Notes: generated by a model from the letters alone, not told the origin. Counted from the first letter of the stretch, positions 1 through 7,192 are shown. The stretch is 19,886 bases of DNA from an uncultured Collinsella sp. (GCA_900550735.1 URTD01000017.1:1-19886); one strand, 5' to 3'. Numbers and translations are program-made.

Positions 1-1
1 G

Positions 2-73
2 AAGGTTGCCGATCCCGCCGCTACCCTCAAGGCCCTCGACGAGCGCAACACCGCCCGTTGGTTCCAGGCCTAA
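2..73 (+). CDS. C-terminal fragment of an unidentified protein, cut by the window edge
   Basis: An open frame runs from the first bases to a TAA and encodes 23 residues ending in ARWFQA. It lies on the same strand as the following genes and stops just before a terminator-like hairpin, so it looks like the true 3' end of a gene. The residues read as an amphipathic C-terminal helix (PAATLKALDERN). By position it could be another member of the purine/hydantoin locus, for example the carbamoyltransferase-like YgeW. That is only a guess, because too little sequence remains for family assignment. Confidence 0.5.
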   Translation, partial: KVADPAATLKALDERNTARWFQA

Positions 74-96
74 AGCCGGGTTGAGGTAAGCCATGT

Positions 97-135
97 AAAG
101 GGGGCGCTCTGCCAACCGGCGGGGTGCCCTTTTTT
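97..135 (+). terminator. Rho-independent terminator after the truncated first gene
   Basis: A GC-rich stem (GGGCGC at 102-107 with GTGCCC at 124-129, one G-U pair) contains a small inner GCC/GGC hairpin and is followed by six T. It starts about 25 bases after the stop codon at 71-73 and separates the first gene from ygfJ. Confidence 0.75.
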
Positions 136-222
136 GCATCGCGGGCGTGCGGGATAAGCGTTTTCGATGTGGATGCCCGCGGCGCGAGTTATGGGTACGA
201 TGGTTTCGGGGGAGGTATCACC

Positions 223-837
223 ATGAGACTTGGATGCGTCATTATGGCTTCGGGCGAGGGCAAGCGGTTTGGCTCTAACAAGATGCTTGCCGATATCTAT
301 GGCGAGCCGCTGATTGCCCGGGCCATCGATTCGGTTCCCCGGGGCTTTGACGTTGTGGTTTCGACGCGTTGGCCCGAGGTCGCTCAGATTTGCGAGGACA
401 AGCATTGCCCGTGCGTTCTGCACGATGGCGAGCTGCGCAGCGAAAGCGTCCGTGCGGGCCTTTCGTGGGGAGTCGAACGCAACTGGAAAGGTTGCCTCTT
501 TTTGCCGGGCGACCAGCCGCTTGTGAGCACGGACTCTTTTGAGGCCATGGTTCGCGCGTTTGACGAGCGTGGCCGCAAACATCCGGTGCGCTTGGCGTGC
601 AACGGTGAGCCTTCGAGCCCGGTGCTCTTTCCGGCGGAACTATTCGATGCACTCATGCGTCTTGAGGGCAAGGACGGCGGGGGCTCGATTCTCAGAGGTC
701 GCGTCGACGTTGCGCTGGTCGAGGCGCGTGCCTACGAGCTGTGGGATGTCGATACCGCAGAGGGACAGCGACGCATAACGGAGCATATCGCGGCCTGCTC
801 GTATTTTGATCGCGTGGCCAACTGTATTAATCAATAA
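223..837 (+). CDS. ygfJ: MobA/MocA-like nucleotidyltransferase (YgfJ family)
   Basis: This 204-residue cytoplasmic protein has the N-terminal nucleotide-binding signature of the NTP-transferase family (MASGEGKRFGSNKML, residues 8-22), the FLPGDQP motif near residue 95 and an NGEPSSPVLFP motif typical of MocA/MobA proteins. Such enzymes add CMP or GMP to molybdopterin to make the dinucleotide cofactor; which base is used here cannot be told. The start is ATG 223 because GGAGGT lies at 211-216. The same frame is open upstream to 124, but without a ribosome binding site. hyuA follows 8 bases after the stop. With yqeB, yqeC and xdhC nearby, a role in maturing a molybdenum hydroxylase is a strong contextual inference. 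Confidence 0.85.
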   Translation: MRLGCVIMASGEGKRFGSNKMLADIYGEPLIARAIDSVPRGFDVVVSTRWPEVAQICEDKHCPCVLHDGELRSESVRAGLSWGVERNWKGCLFLPGDQPLVSTDSFEAMVRAFDERGRKHPVRLACNGEPSSPVLFPAELFDALMRLEGKDGGGSILRGRVDVALVEARAYELWDVDTAEGQRRITEHIAACSYFDRVANCINQ

Positions 838-845
838 GGAGCAAC

Positions 846-2213
846 ATGATCATCATCAAAAACGGCGCGCTCGTGACGCCCCAGGGGCTTCGCCGCGCCG
901 ATCTTGCCATGGAGGGCGACAAGATTGTGCGGATTGCCGCGGCGATTGAGCCGGCCGAGGGCGATACCGTCGAGGACGCCGCGGGCTGCTGGGTGTTTCC
1001 CGGCTTTATCGACGGCCACACGCACATGCAGTGCTGGACTGGCATGGATTGGACAGCCGATAGCTTTGAAACCGGCACGCGTGCGGCTGCCTGCGGCGGT
1101 ACGACGACCATCGTGGACTACGCGACGGCTGATCGCGGCGTGACCATGCCCGATGCCTTGGCCGAGTGGCATCGCCGTGCCGACGGAACCTGCACGGCCA
1201 ACTACGCCTTTCATATGGCACTCGCCGAGTGGAATGAACGCAACCGCGCCGATCTTTCGGCTATGCGCGAGGCGGGCGTATCGTCGTTTAAGACCTACTT
1301 TGCCTACGATCATTTGCGCCTGGACGATGCCGAGACGCTCGAGGTGCTCGAGGAGCTCAAGCGTATTGGCGGCATACTGTGCGTGCATTGCGAGAACGGT
1401 ACGCTGGTGAATGAGCTGCAGAAGCGCGTGTACGAGCAGGGGATTCATGGGCCCGAGGGGCATGCGCTCAGCCGCCCGGACGTGTGTGAGGCCGAAGCCG
1501 TGAGCCGCCTGCTGTATCTGGCGCACCTGGCCGGCGACGCCCTAGTCAACGTGGTGCACCTTTCGACCAAGTTGGGGCTCGGGGCCATTCGTGCTGCCAA
1601 AGCGCGCGGGCAGAAGAATATCTATGTCGAGACCTGCCCCCAATATCTGATGCTTGACGACACCTGCTATCTGGAGCAGGGCGAGGACGGCTTTGCGGGC
1701 GCCAAGTACGTGATGAGCCCGCCGCTGCGCCATGCCGGCGACCGTGCCGCGCTGCGCGAGGCGCTTGTGGCCGGCGAGATCGATACGATTGCGACCGATC
1801 ATTGCAGCTTTAACCTGCACGGGCAAAAGGACCGCGGGCGCGACGATTTCCGCGCGATTCCCAACGGCGGGCCCGGCGTGGAGCATCGTCCCGTCGCGAT
1901 TGCCACGAGCTTTGAGGGACAGCTGGGACCCGAGGATCTGTGCCGCTTGATGAGCGAGAACCCGGCGCGCGTGTTTGGCATGTACCCGCGCAAGGGCTGT
2001 CTTGCCGAGGGTGCCGATGCCGACGTGTGCGTGTGGGATCCAAAGGCGCGCTGGACCATTAGCGCGGCGACGCAGCATCAGGCCGTGGACTACACGCCGC
2101 TCGAGGGCTTTAAGGCGCATGGTCGCGCCAAGGCTGTGTTTGTGAACGGCGTGCTGGTGGCGCGCAACGGCGAGCCCACCGGAGCCCAACCCGGCCGCTA
2201 CGTGTCCCGCTAA
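846..2213 (+). CDS. hyuA: D-hydantoinase / dihydropyrimidinase-type amidohydrolase
   Basis: This 455-residue metal-dependent amidohydrolase has all binuclear-centre residues visible: HTH (H58, H60), the lysine expected to be carboxylated (K149 in SSFKTYF), H181 in VHCEN, H238 in VVHLS and D318 in ATDHCSF. The GTRAAACGGTTTIVDY stretch is typical of hydantoinases and dihydropyrimidinases, which open cyclic diamide rings. The substrate is not determined by sequence. In Escherichia coli the homologue HyuA sits in the same genetic neighbourhood as ygfJ, yqeB and yqeC, and similar loci in gut anaerobes are linked to purine breakdown. AAGGAG at 836-841 overlaps the ygfJ stop, so the two are probably co-transcribed. 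No frame damage is seen. Confidence 0.9.
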   Translation: MIIIKNGALVTPQGLRRADLAMEGDKIVRIAAAIEPAEGDTVEDAAGCWVFPGFIDGHTHMQCWTGMDWTADSFETGTRAAACGGTTTIVDYATADRGVTMPDALAEWHRRADGTCTANYAFHMALAEWNERNRADLSAMREAGVSSFKTYFAYDHLRLDDAETLEVLEELKRIGGILCVHCENGTLVNELQKRVYEQGIHGPEGHALSRPDVCEAEAVSRLLYLAHLAGDALVNVVHLSTKLGLGAIRAAKARGQKNIYVETCPQYLMLDDTCYLEQGEDGFAGAKYVMSPPLRHAGDRAALREALVAGEIDTIATDHCSFNLHGQKDRGRDDFRAIPNGGPGVEHRPVAIATSFEGQLGPEDLCRLMSENPARVFGMYPRKGCLAEGADADVCVWDPKARWTISAATQHQAVDYTPLEGFKAHGRAKAVFVNGVLVARNGEPTGAQPGRYVSR

Positions 2214-2229
2214 CGGGGGGAGTGCCGGG

Positions 2230-2262
2230 GTAGCTAATTTGGGACGGGGCTCTTTTAGCTAC
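2230..2262. repeat. 8-bp inverted repeat between convergent hyuA and yqeC
   Basis: GTAGCTAA at 2230-2237 is an exact inverted match to TTAGCTAC at 2255-2262, with a 17-base G-rich loop. The right arm contains the yqeC stop codon. There is no clear T-run on either side, so it is not a standard terminator. It may still limit convergent transcription, or it may be a small repeat element. Confidence 0.45.
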
Positions 2263-2995
2263 TCTGGAGGCTGCTGGTGACGATGGGGCGGCCGAGGGCT
2301 GCCTCGAAGCGGTCGGCCATCGTGGGGTCGCTGAGCGTGTCGACTTGGTTGAGCATGACGCGTGCGGTGCTGAGTCCCAGCGCCTGCATCTCGGCATTGA
2401 GCACCTGGGCGACGCGCTCGGGTGTGGCGATGTCGGTGGGCTCGCAGCCGCAGCGCTCGCAGAAGAGCTCGGGGCGGTGGACAACCTCGGCGACGGGCTT
2501 GCCCAGCCCCGAGGCGCCGACGATCCAGACGATGTTGGCCGTGCCAGAGGGAATTACCGGCTCCCAGGCGGCGTGCGCCTTGAGCGGGAGTCGCTTGCTG
2601 CCATCTGCCTCGGCCAGGACGTAGTCAAAGCGCTGTGCCAGCTCGTTGAGCGGCTCGGCGGGGGCAGAGAGCTTGCCTGTCTCCGGGTCCAAAACGCCCG
2701 CCTGGCAGATGCTTCCGTGGCTCATGCCAGCGCATGCCTCGCAGGTGCAGCCGGGAACATGCAGGCCCCCCGGCTTCCAAGGCGCGGCGTCCAGGCGACG
2801 GCTCGACCCGTCCCACGGCACGCCGGCGACGGGGAACATGCGCGTGGCGGTACAGAGAAGCACCCTGCCGCCAGCGCGCATAAGCTCAAGGCCGAGCGTC
2901 TTCAGCAAGGTCGACTTGCCTCCACTGCCGATAATTGCGGTAATGCCCGGCTCGATCTTGAGCGCGGAGGCAAGGTTTCCGCTCGTCGTTTCCAT
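2255..2995 (-). CDS. yqeC: YqeC-family accessory protein of selenium-dependent molybdenum hydroxylases
   Basis: This 246-residue protein has a P-loop-like N terminus (IIGSGGKSTLL, residues 21-31) and the YqeC signature AEADGSKRLPLKAH (128-141) followed by WEPVIP. YqeC proteins accompany YqeB in genomes with selenium-dependent molybdenum hydroxylases, and their biochemical role is not established. Eight cysteines are present, at 48, 83, 85, 88, 97, 179, 182 and 184, with two clusters (CTCEAC and ERCGC) that I do not regard as usual for the family. It is convergent with hyuA and divergent from yqeB. The ribosome binding site is weak (GGCGGTGAACAG before ATG 2995). Confidence 0.85.
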   Translation of the reverse strand: METTSGNLASALKIEPGITAIIGSGGKSTLLKTLGLELMRAGGRVLLCTATRMFPVAGVPWDGSSRRLDAAPWKPGGLHVPGCTCEACAGMSHGSICQAGVLDPETGKLSAPAEPLNELAQRFDYVLAEADGSKRLPLKAHAAWEPVIPSGTANIVWIVGASGLGKPVAEVVHRPELFCERCGCEPTDIATPERVAQVLNAEMQALGLSTARVMLNQVDTLSDPTMADRFEAALGRPIVTSSLQSS

Positions 2996-3097
2996 CTGTT
3001 CACCGCCGTATAATACTGTGATAATAAATAATCATCAGAGTAGCGGTCGAACCGCATTTGCTCTGCTCAAACCGTAGCACAGGGAGGTGTCCCGGGA
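2996..3097. promoter_or_regulatory. Divergent promoter region between yqeC and yqeB
   Basis: This is the only space where the divergent genes can be started. A perfect TATAAT lies on the plus strand at 3009-3014. The overlapping TATTAT on the minus strand (complement of 3010-3015) could serve yqeC. The -35 boxes are poor in both directions. A strong GGGAGGTG precedes yqeB at 3081-3088. The AT-rich stretch 3009-3035 could be an operator. Regulation by one shared site is an inference. Confidence 0.4.
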
Positions 3098-3892
3098 ATG
3101 CTCGTTTATGTTCGCGGCGCCGGCGATATCGCCACGGGCGTCGCCGCTCGCTTGGTGCGCGCCGGCGTGTCGGTCGTTATGGCCGATATCGCGGTTCCCA
3201 CGTGCATCCGCCGCACAATCAGTTTTTGCGAGGCTATTCGCTTGGGCGAGGTCGAGGTCGAGGGCATTCGCGCTCGCTTGGCACAGACGCCGGCAGAGGC
3301 GCTTGCAATTACCGAGGCTGGAGACGTCGCCGTTGTGGTGGACCCCCAGGCCAAGATGCTCGGCGAGCTGAAACCCGCTGCCGTGGTCGACGCGATTCTG
3401 GCTAAGCGCAACCTGGGTACCACGCGCGACATGGCGCCTGCCGTCATCGCCGTGGGGCCGGGCTTTACCGCGCCGGTTGACTGCGACGCCGTGGTCGAAA
3501 CCATGCGCGGGCATTTCCTGGGCCGTGTCATTACCCAGGGTTCGCCCCAACCCAACACGGGCGTGCCGGGCATTATCGCTGGCTATGGAAGAGAGCGCGT
3601 TATCCACAGCCCCGCCGCCGGCGTGTTTCGGTCCGACCGCGCGATCGGCGACATCGTGAGCGCCGGAGACGTGATTGGCTACGCGGGCGATTCGCCCATG
3701 TGCACGCAGATCGATGGCTGTCTGCGCGGGCTTTTGGCGAACGGCGTGCAGGTGACTGAGGGCTTTAAATGCGCCGATGTCGATCCGCGCGGCGATGCCA
3801 GCTATATCAACTACATTTCGGACAAGGCGACGTCGGTCGGCGGCGGTGTGCTCGAGGCACTCGCCATGCTCATCGGTGTATTCCAGGGATAG
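3098..3892 (+). CDS. yqeB: YqeB-family selenium-dependent molybdenum hydroxylase maturation protein
   Basis: This 264-residue protein begins with a Rossmann-like nucleotide-binding motif (VRGAGDIATG, residues 5-14). It ends with the lipoyl/biotinyl-like domain typical of the EF2563/YqeB family, recognisable from HSPAAGVF, the IGD-V-AGDVIGYAG pattern, IDGCLRGLL and DVDPR. The family is a comparative-genomics marker of selenium-dependent molybdenum hydroxylases and probably handles labile selenium or cofactor maturation; its reaction is unknown. The start ATG 3098 has a well placed GGGAGG. xdhC follows 9 bases after the stop, so the two form a short operon, divergent from yqeC. Confidence 0.9.
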   Translation: MLVYVRGAGDIATGVAARLVRAGVSVVMADIAVPTCIRRTISFCEAIRLGEVEVEGIRARLAQTPAEALAITEAGDVAVVVDPQAKMLGELKPAAVVDAILAKRNLGTTRDMAPAVIAVGPGFTAPVDCDAVVETMRGHFLGRVITQGSPQPNTGVPGIIAGYGRERVIHSPAAGVFRSDRAIGDIVSAGDVIGYAGDSPMCTQIDGCLRGLLANGVQVTEGFKCADVDPRGDASYINYISDKATSVGGGVLEALAMLIGVFQG

Positions 3893-3901
3893 GAAATTGC
3901 A

Positions 3902-4945
3902 ATGGAAAAGCTCGATGTGGTGAATGCTGCGCTTGCCGCCCTGCGTGCTGGCGAGACGTGCGAGCTCGTGGTCGTGGCCGGCACGGCGGGGTCGTCGCCG
4001 CGCGGCGTGGGCGCATGGATGACTGTCTTTGCCGACGGTGGCCAGGCGGGCACTATCGGCGGCGGCAAGATTGAGCTCTTTGCGCTGGATGAGGCGCGCG
4101 AACTCCTGAGCGCGGGACAGTCGCGTCTGGTCCGCTACACCATGGGCGGCGAGAACTCCGATACCGGCATGATCTGCGGCGGAGCCATCTGCCTGTGCTA
4201 TCTGCACCTGGACGCGACCAAGGTACCGTTGCTCCAGTCGGTTGCCGACGTCTTGGCCTATCGGCGCATCGGCGACTTCGTCATCGACTTTGAACCGTTT
4301 ATCGCGAGCGCGCTCGAGGGCGATGTGGCCGAGTACCATGGCGAGGCATCGCGCCATACCATTGCCGGCTGCCCCGAGCTTTCGCTGGTGGAGGAGGGGA
4401 GTAAGGTTGCCTACACCAACGCGGCCTCTGAGATTCCCGCGGCGCACATCGAGACGCTCTGCCCCGAGGGCCTGACCTATATCTTTGGCTGCGGCCACGT
4501 GGGCGCCGCGACGGCGCGGGTGCTTACGGCGGCGGGCTTTGCCGTCGTGGCGTGCGACGACCGCCCCGGCACGCTGACCCCCGATTGGGTGCCCGGTGTC
4601 TACGACCGTCGTCTGGTCGACTACAAGAGCCTGAGCAAGCAGTGCCCCATCGGCCCGCGCGACCTGGTGGTCGTCGCCACGGCGGGTCACAAGTCCGATA
4701 TCGACGTGGTGATTCAGGCCATGCGTGCCAAACCCGCCTATCTGGGCTGCTTGGGCTCGCGTCGCAAGACGGCCTTTGTGCGCGCCCGCCTGGAGCAGGA
4801 GGGCTTTACGCAGGACCAGATCGACGAGCTGCACCTGCCGATCGGCGTTGCCATCGAGGCCGAGGACCCCGAGGAGATCGCCATCTCCATCGCCGCCGAG
4901 ATGATCCACCTGCGCCGCACCAAGCTCGTCCCCCGCAAGCGCTAA
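3902..4945 (+). CDS. xdhC: XdhC/CoxI-family molybdenum cofactor chaperone
   Basis: This 347-residue, two-domain protein has an N-terminal XdhC/CoxI domain with GSSPRGVGAWM (30-40), GTIGGGKIE and GMICGG, and a C-terminal Rossmann domain with YIFGCGHVGAATA, YLGCLGSRRK and a closing LPIGVAIEAEDPEEIAISIAAEMI motif. XdhC proteins bind molybdenum cofactor, help insert its terminal sulfido (or selenido) ligand, and deliver it to xanthine dehydrogenase-type enzymes. The start is ATG 3902, with AGGAA at 3891-3895 overlapping the yqeB stop. No hydroxylase subunit follows: the next 311 bases are non-coding and then ribosomal genes begin. The client enzyme therefore lies outside the window. Confidence 0.9.
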   Translation: MEKLDVVNAALAALRAGETCELVVVAGTAGSSPRGVGAWMTVFADGGQAGTIGGGKIELFALDEARELLSAGQSRLVRYTMGGENSDTGMICGGAICLCYLHLDATKVPLLQSVADVLAYRRIGDFVIDFEPFIASALEGDVAEYHGEASRHTIAGCPELSLVEEGSKVAYTNAASEIPAAHIETLCPEGLTYIFGCGHVGAATARVLTAAGFAVVACDDRPGTLTPDWVPGVYDRRLVDYKSLSKQCPIGPRDLVVVATAGHKSDIDVVIQAMRAKPAYLGCLGSRRKTAFVRARLEQEGFTQDQIDELHLPIGVAIEAEDPEEIAISIAAEMIHLRRTKLVPRKR

Positions 4946-4962
4946 TCGCATCCCCACCAATA

Positions 4963-5029
4963 AGTTGCGGTGAAATACGGATTGTTTAAGCCTGTTAGGC
5001 CGCCCAACAGTCCCTATTTCACCGCAACT
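4963..5029. repeat. Long imperfect inverted repeat, REP/MITE-like or strong hairpin
   Basis: AGTTGCGGTGAAATA at 4963-4977 is an exact inverted copy of 5015-5029. The pairing extends inward to 24-base arms (4963-4986 and 5006-5029) with 22 of 24 matches, leaving a 19-base loop that itself holds GCCTGTTAGGC. It lies 17 bases after the xdhC stop. There is no T-run directly after the right arm, so simple termination is not the full explanation. A dispersed palindromic element is plausible but cannot be tested from one copy. Confidence 0.8.
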
Positions 5030-5256
5030 GCTTCTTGGGACCCATTTGTGCGGGGGAGTTGTGGAGTTGTGCAGGCAGACGAGGTTTTTCTGGAAATACG
5101 CTCACGATGCGCGTATAGTACCGATTGTTTTGTCGGCTCCTGCTGCGTCGAGTCCAAACCGCAAAATGCCATGAGCGGCGCGGATGCAGCCAGGAGGTAC
5201 GAGGACAACCCATCGTGGCCACGCCCCGTGCTTAAAACCCCAAGAAGGAGTGAACA
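5030..5256 (+). promoter_or_regulatory. Leader region upstream of rplE with possible promoter
   Basis: No convincing gene is found in this 227-base stretch. A -10-like TATAGT lies at 5114-5119 after the T-rich run 5085-5089, but the -35 match is poor. An unused AGGAGG at 5192-5197 is followed only by a seven-codon frame. The real ribosome binding site of rplE (AAGAAGGAG) ends at 5250. If rplE really heads this transcript, its promoter must lie here. No remnant of rplX (L24) was found in any plus-strand frame. Confidence 0.3.
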
Positions 5257-5814
5257 ATGGCAGAAGAGAAGTATGTGCCGCGTCTGAAGACCAAGTACAA
5301 CAACGAGGTCAAGCAGCAGCTTCAGGACAAGTTCCAGTACGAGAACGTCATGATGATCCCCAAGTTTGAGAAGATCGTCGTGAACATGGGTGTCGGCGAG
5401 GCCGCTACCGATTCCAAGGCCATCGACGGTGCCGTGCGCGACCTGCGCGCCATCACCGGACAGCAGCCGATGATCACCCGTGCCCGTAAGTCCATCGCTA
5501 CCTTCCGTCTGCGCGCTGGTATGCCGATCGGCTGCAAGGTTACCCTGCGTGGCGACCGTATGTGGGAGTTCTTCGATCGTCTGACCTCCGTCGCGATCCC
5601 CCGTATCCGCGACTTCCGCGGCATTTCCGCCAAGAGCTTCGACGGCCGTGGTAACTTCTCCATGGGCGTCACCGAGCAGCTCATCTTCCCCGAGATCGAC
5701 TTCGACTCCGTCGATCACCAGCGTGGTATGGACATCACTTTCGTGACCACCGCCAACACCGATGAGGAGGCCAAGGCCCTTCTGGACGCCTTCGGTTTCC
5801 CGTTCAAGAAATAG
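5257..5814 (+). CDS. rplE: 50S ribosomal protein L5
   Basis: At 185 residues this is normal length for L5, which binds 5S rRNA in the central protuberance. Typical stretches are visible: FEKIVVNMGVGEA near residue 38, DLRAITGQQPMITRARKSIATFRLRAGMPIG as one family block, RIRDFRGIS, and GVTEQLIFPEIDFD near the C terminus. ATG 5257 is preceded by AAGGAG. It is the first gene of the ribosomal block here, which is unusual because rplX (L24) normally lies directly upstream. rpsN follows after a 79-base structured spacer. Confidence 0.97.
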   Translation: MAEEKYVPRLKTKYNNEVKQQLQDKFQYENVMMIPKFEKIVVNMGVGEAATDSKAIDGAVRDLRAITGQQPMITRARKSIATFRLRAGMPIGCKVTLRGDRMWEFFDRLTSVAIPRIRDFRGISAKSFDGRGNFSMGVTEQLIFPEIDFDSVDHQRGMDITFVTTANTDEEAKALLDAFGFPFKK

Positions 5815-5868
5815 GTTCACCTGCCCTATAAGCGCCGTTCCCACAAGGGGGCGGCGCTTGGGGCGAAC
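5815..5868 (+). other. Strong RNA hairpin in the rplE-rpsN spacer
   Basis: AAGCGCCGTTCCC at 5830-5842 pairs with 5847-5859 over 13 continuous base pairs (two G-U) around an ACAA loop. The structure continues outward with GCCC/GGGC (5823-5826 with 5861-5864) and GTTC/GAAC (5815-5818 with 5865-5868). It begins right after the rplE stop and has no T-run, so it is more likely an RNA-processing, stability or regulatory element than a terminator. Confidence 0.65.
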
Positions 5869-5893
5869 AATACTCTATGTGAGGAGGATATAA

Positions 5894-6079
5894 GTGGCTA
5901 AGACATCGATGATCGTCAAGTGCAATCGCAAGCAGAAGTTCTCTACTCGTGAGTACACGCGCTGCCAGCGCTGCGGCCGTCCGCACTCTGTGTACCGCAA
6001 GTTCGGCCTGTGCCGTGTCTGCTTCCGTGAGCTTGCACTCAAGGGCGAGCTTCCCGGCGTTAAGAAGGCCAGCTGGTAA
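5894..6079 (+). CDS. rpsN: 30S ribosomal protein S14, zinc-binding (type Z)
   Basis: This 61-residue short form of S14 has four cysteines in two CxxC pairs (CQRC near 24-27 and CRVC near 40-43) that make a zinc ribbon. S14 sits in the head of the small subunit. The start is GTG 5894 with GAGGAGGA at 5881-5888. The 61-residue zinc form is usual in Gram-positive bacteria, and the zinc-free paralogue (if any) would be encoded elsewhere. It lies between rplE and rpsH, as in other spc operons. Confidence 0.97.
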   Translation: MAKTSMIVKCNRKQKFSTREYTRCQRCGRPHSVYRKFGLCRVCFRELALKGELPGVKKASW

Positions 6080-6198
6080 GTCACTACCAGCGTTTCAAGC
6101 ATCCGTTTGGAACAGGGAAAACGCGCTAAAAAGGCTTTGCCGTTAAGGGCGGTGAAGAACCAAGAGCACGTGTTCATCAAGAACGAAGGAGAATCTGT

Positions 6199-6597
6199 AT
6201 GAACCTTACAGACCCGATCGCAGATATGCTTACGCGCATCCGTAACGCTAACTCTGTGAACAAGGCCACGGTCTCCATGCCGAGCAGCAAGAAGCTCGTC
6301 GAGATCGCTCGTGTTCTGCACGAGGAGGGCTACATCGAGGGCTACGATGTCGAGGACACCGTTCCCCAGAAGACTCTGCACATCACGCTTAAGTATGGTC
6401 CCAAGAAGGCTAAGGTCATCAACGGCATCCGCCGCATTTCCAAGCCGGGCCTGCGTAAGTACACCGGCGTTGCCGACATGCCCCGCGTCCGCGGTGGCCT
6501 TGGTACCGCCATTATTTCCACCAGCCATGGCGTCATGACCGACCGCGATGCTCGCAAGCACAACGTCGGCGGCGAGATCATCGCTTACGTCTGGTAA
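6199..6597 (+). CDS. rpsH: 30S ribosomal protein S8
   Basis: This is a 132-residue protein of standard length. The N terminus DPIADMLTRIRNAN and the C-terminal GGEIIAYVW are characteristic, and ISTSHGVMTDRDAR marks the rRNA-binding half. S8 is a primary 16S rRNA binder, and in Escherichia coli it represses the spc operon by binding near rplE; whether that applies here is unknown. ATG 6199 has AAGGAG upstream. The 119-base spacer from rpsN shows no hairpin as strong as the one before rpsN. Confidence 0.97.
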   Translation: MNLTDPIADMLTRIRNANSVNKATVSMPSSKKLVEIARVLHEEGYIEGYDVEDTVPQKTLHITLKYGPKKAKVINGIRRISKPGLRKYTGVADMPRVRGGLGTAIISTSHGVMTDRDARKHNVGGEIIAYVW

Positions 6598-6630
6598 TTC
6601 GCTCGGTAGGTAGAAGGAAAGGAGATCACC

Positions 6631-7167
6631 GTGTCTCGTATCGGTAATAAGCCTGTCCAGATTCCCGCCGGAGTCGAAGTGGCAGTCAACGGCAACAACG
6701 TTGTCGTCAAGGGCCCCAAGGGCCAGCTCGAGCTCGATGTCTTTGAGAAGCTCGCTATCAACGTCGAGGACAATGTCCTCACCGTTTCCCGTCCCGACGA
6801 CGAGCGTGAGACCCGTGCCCGCCACGGCCTCACCCGCGCCCTCATCCACAACATGGTTGTTGGCGTTTCCGAGGGCTTCGAGAAGAAGCTCGAGCTCGCC
6901 GGCGTCGGTTACCGCGTGCAGCAGAAGGGCAAGAACCTCGAGTTCTCCCTGGGCTTCTCGCACCCCGTGATCGTCGAGGCTCCCGAGGGCATCACCTTCG
7001 AGGTTCCCGACAACACCCACGTGAACGTCAAGGGTATCAACAAGCAGCAGGTCGGTCAGATCGCCGCTGAGATCCGCGGCCATCGTCCTCCCGAGCCTTA
7101 CAAGGGCAAGGGTATCCACTACGTTGGCGAGCACATCCGCCGCAAGCTGGGTAAGGCCGCCAAGTAG
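6631..7167 (+). CDS. rplF: 50S ribosomal protein L6
   Basis: This 178-residue protein begins SRIGNKPVQIPAGVEV, the standard L6 start, and ends with the conserved RPPEPYKGKGIHY block near 150-163. The protein has the duplicated L6 fold and binds 23S rRNA near the sarcin-ricin loop. The start is GTG 6631, preceded by AAAGGAG. It follows rpsH by 33 bases. Confidence 0.97.
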   Translation: MSRIGNKPVQIPAGVEVAVNGNNVVVKGPKGQLELDVFEKLAINVEDNVLTVSRPDDERETRARHGLTRALIHNMVVGVSEGFEKKLELAGVGYRVQQKGKNLEFSLGFSHPVIVEAPEGITFEVPDNTHVNVKGINKQQVGQIAAEIRGHRPPEPYKGKGIHYVGEHIRRKLGKAAK

Positions 7168-7192
7168 TCGTAACCGACTCACTCGCATAAGA

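Noticed and set aside
3035..4960. 641-codon open frame on the minus strand opposite yqeB and xdhC
   Set aside because: It is a mirror of two well supported genes in GC-rich DNA, shows no family motif, and has His/Gly/Ala-rich composition typical of antisense frames.
4970..5287. Possible 105-residue protein between xdhC and rplE
   Set aside because: It starts inside the inverted repeat, has no ribosome binding site, overlaps the rplE start and resembles no family.
5875..7188. 437-codon minus-strand frame opposite rpsN, rpsH and rplF
   Set aside because: It runs through three certain ribosomal genes and their spacers with no motif support.
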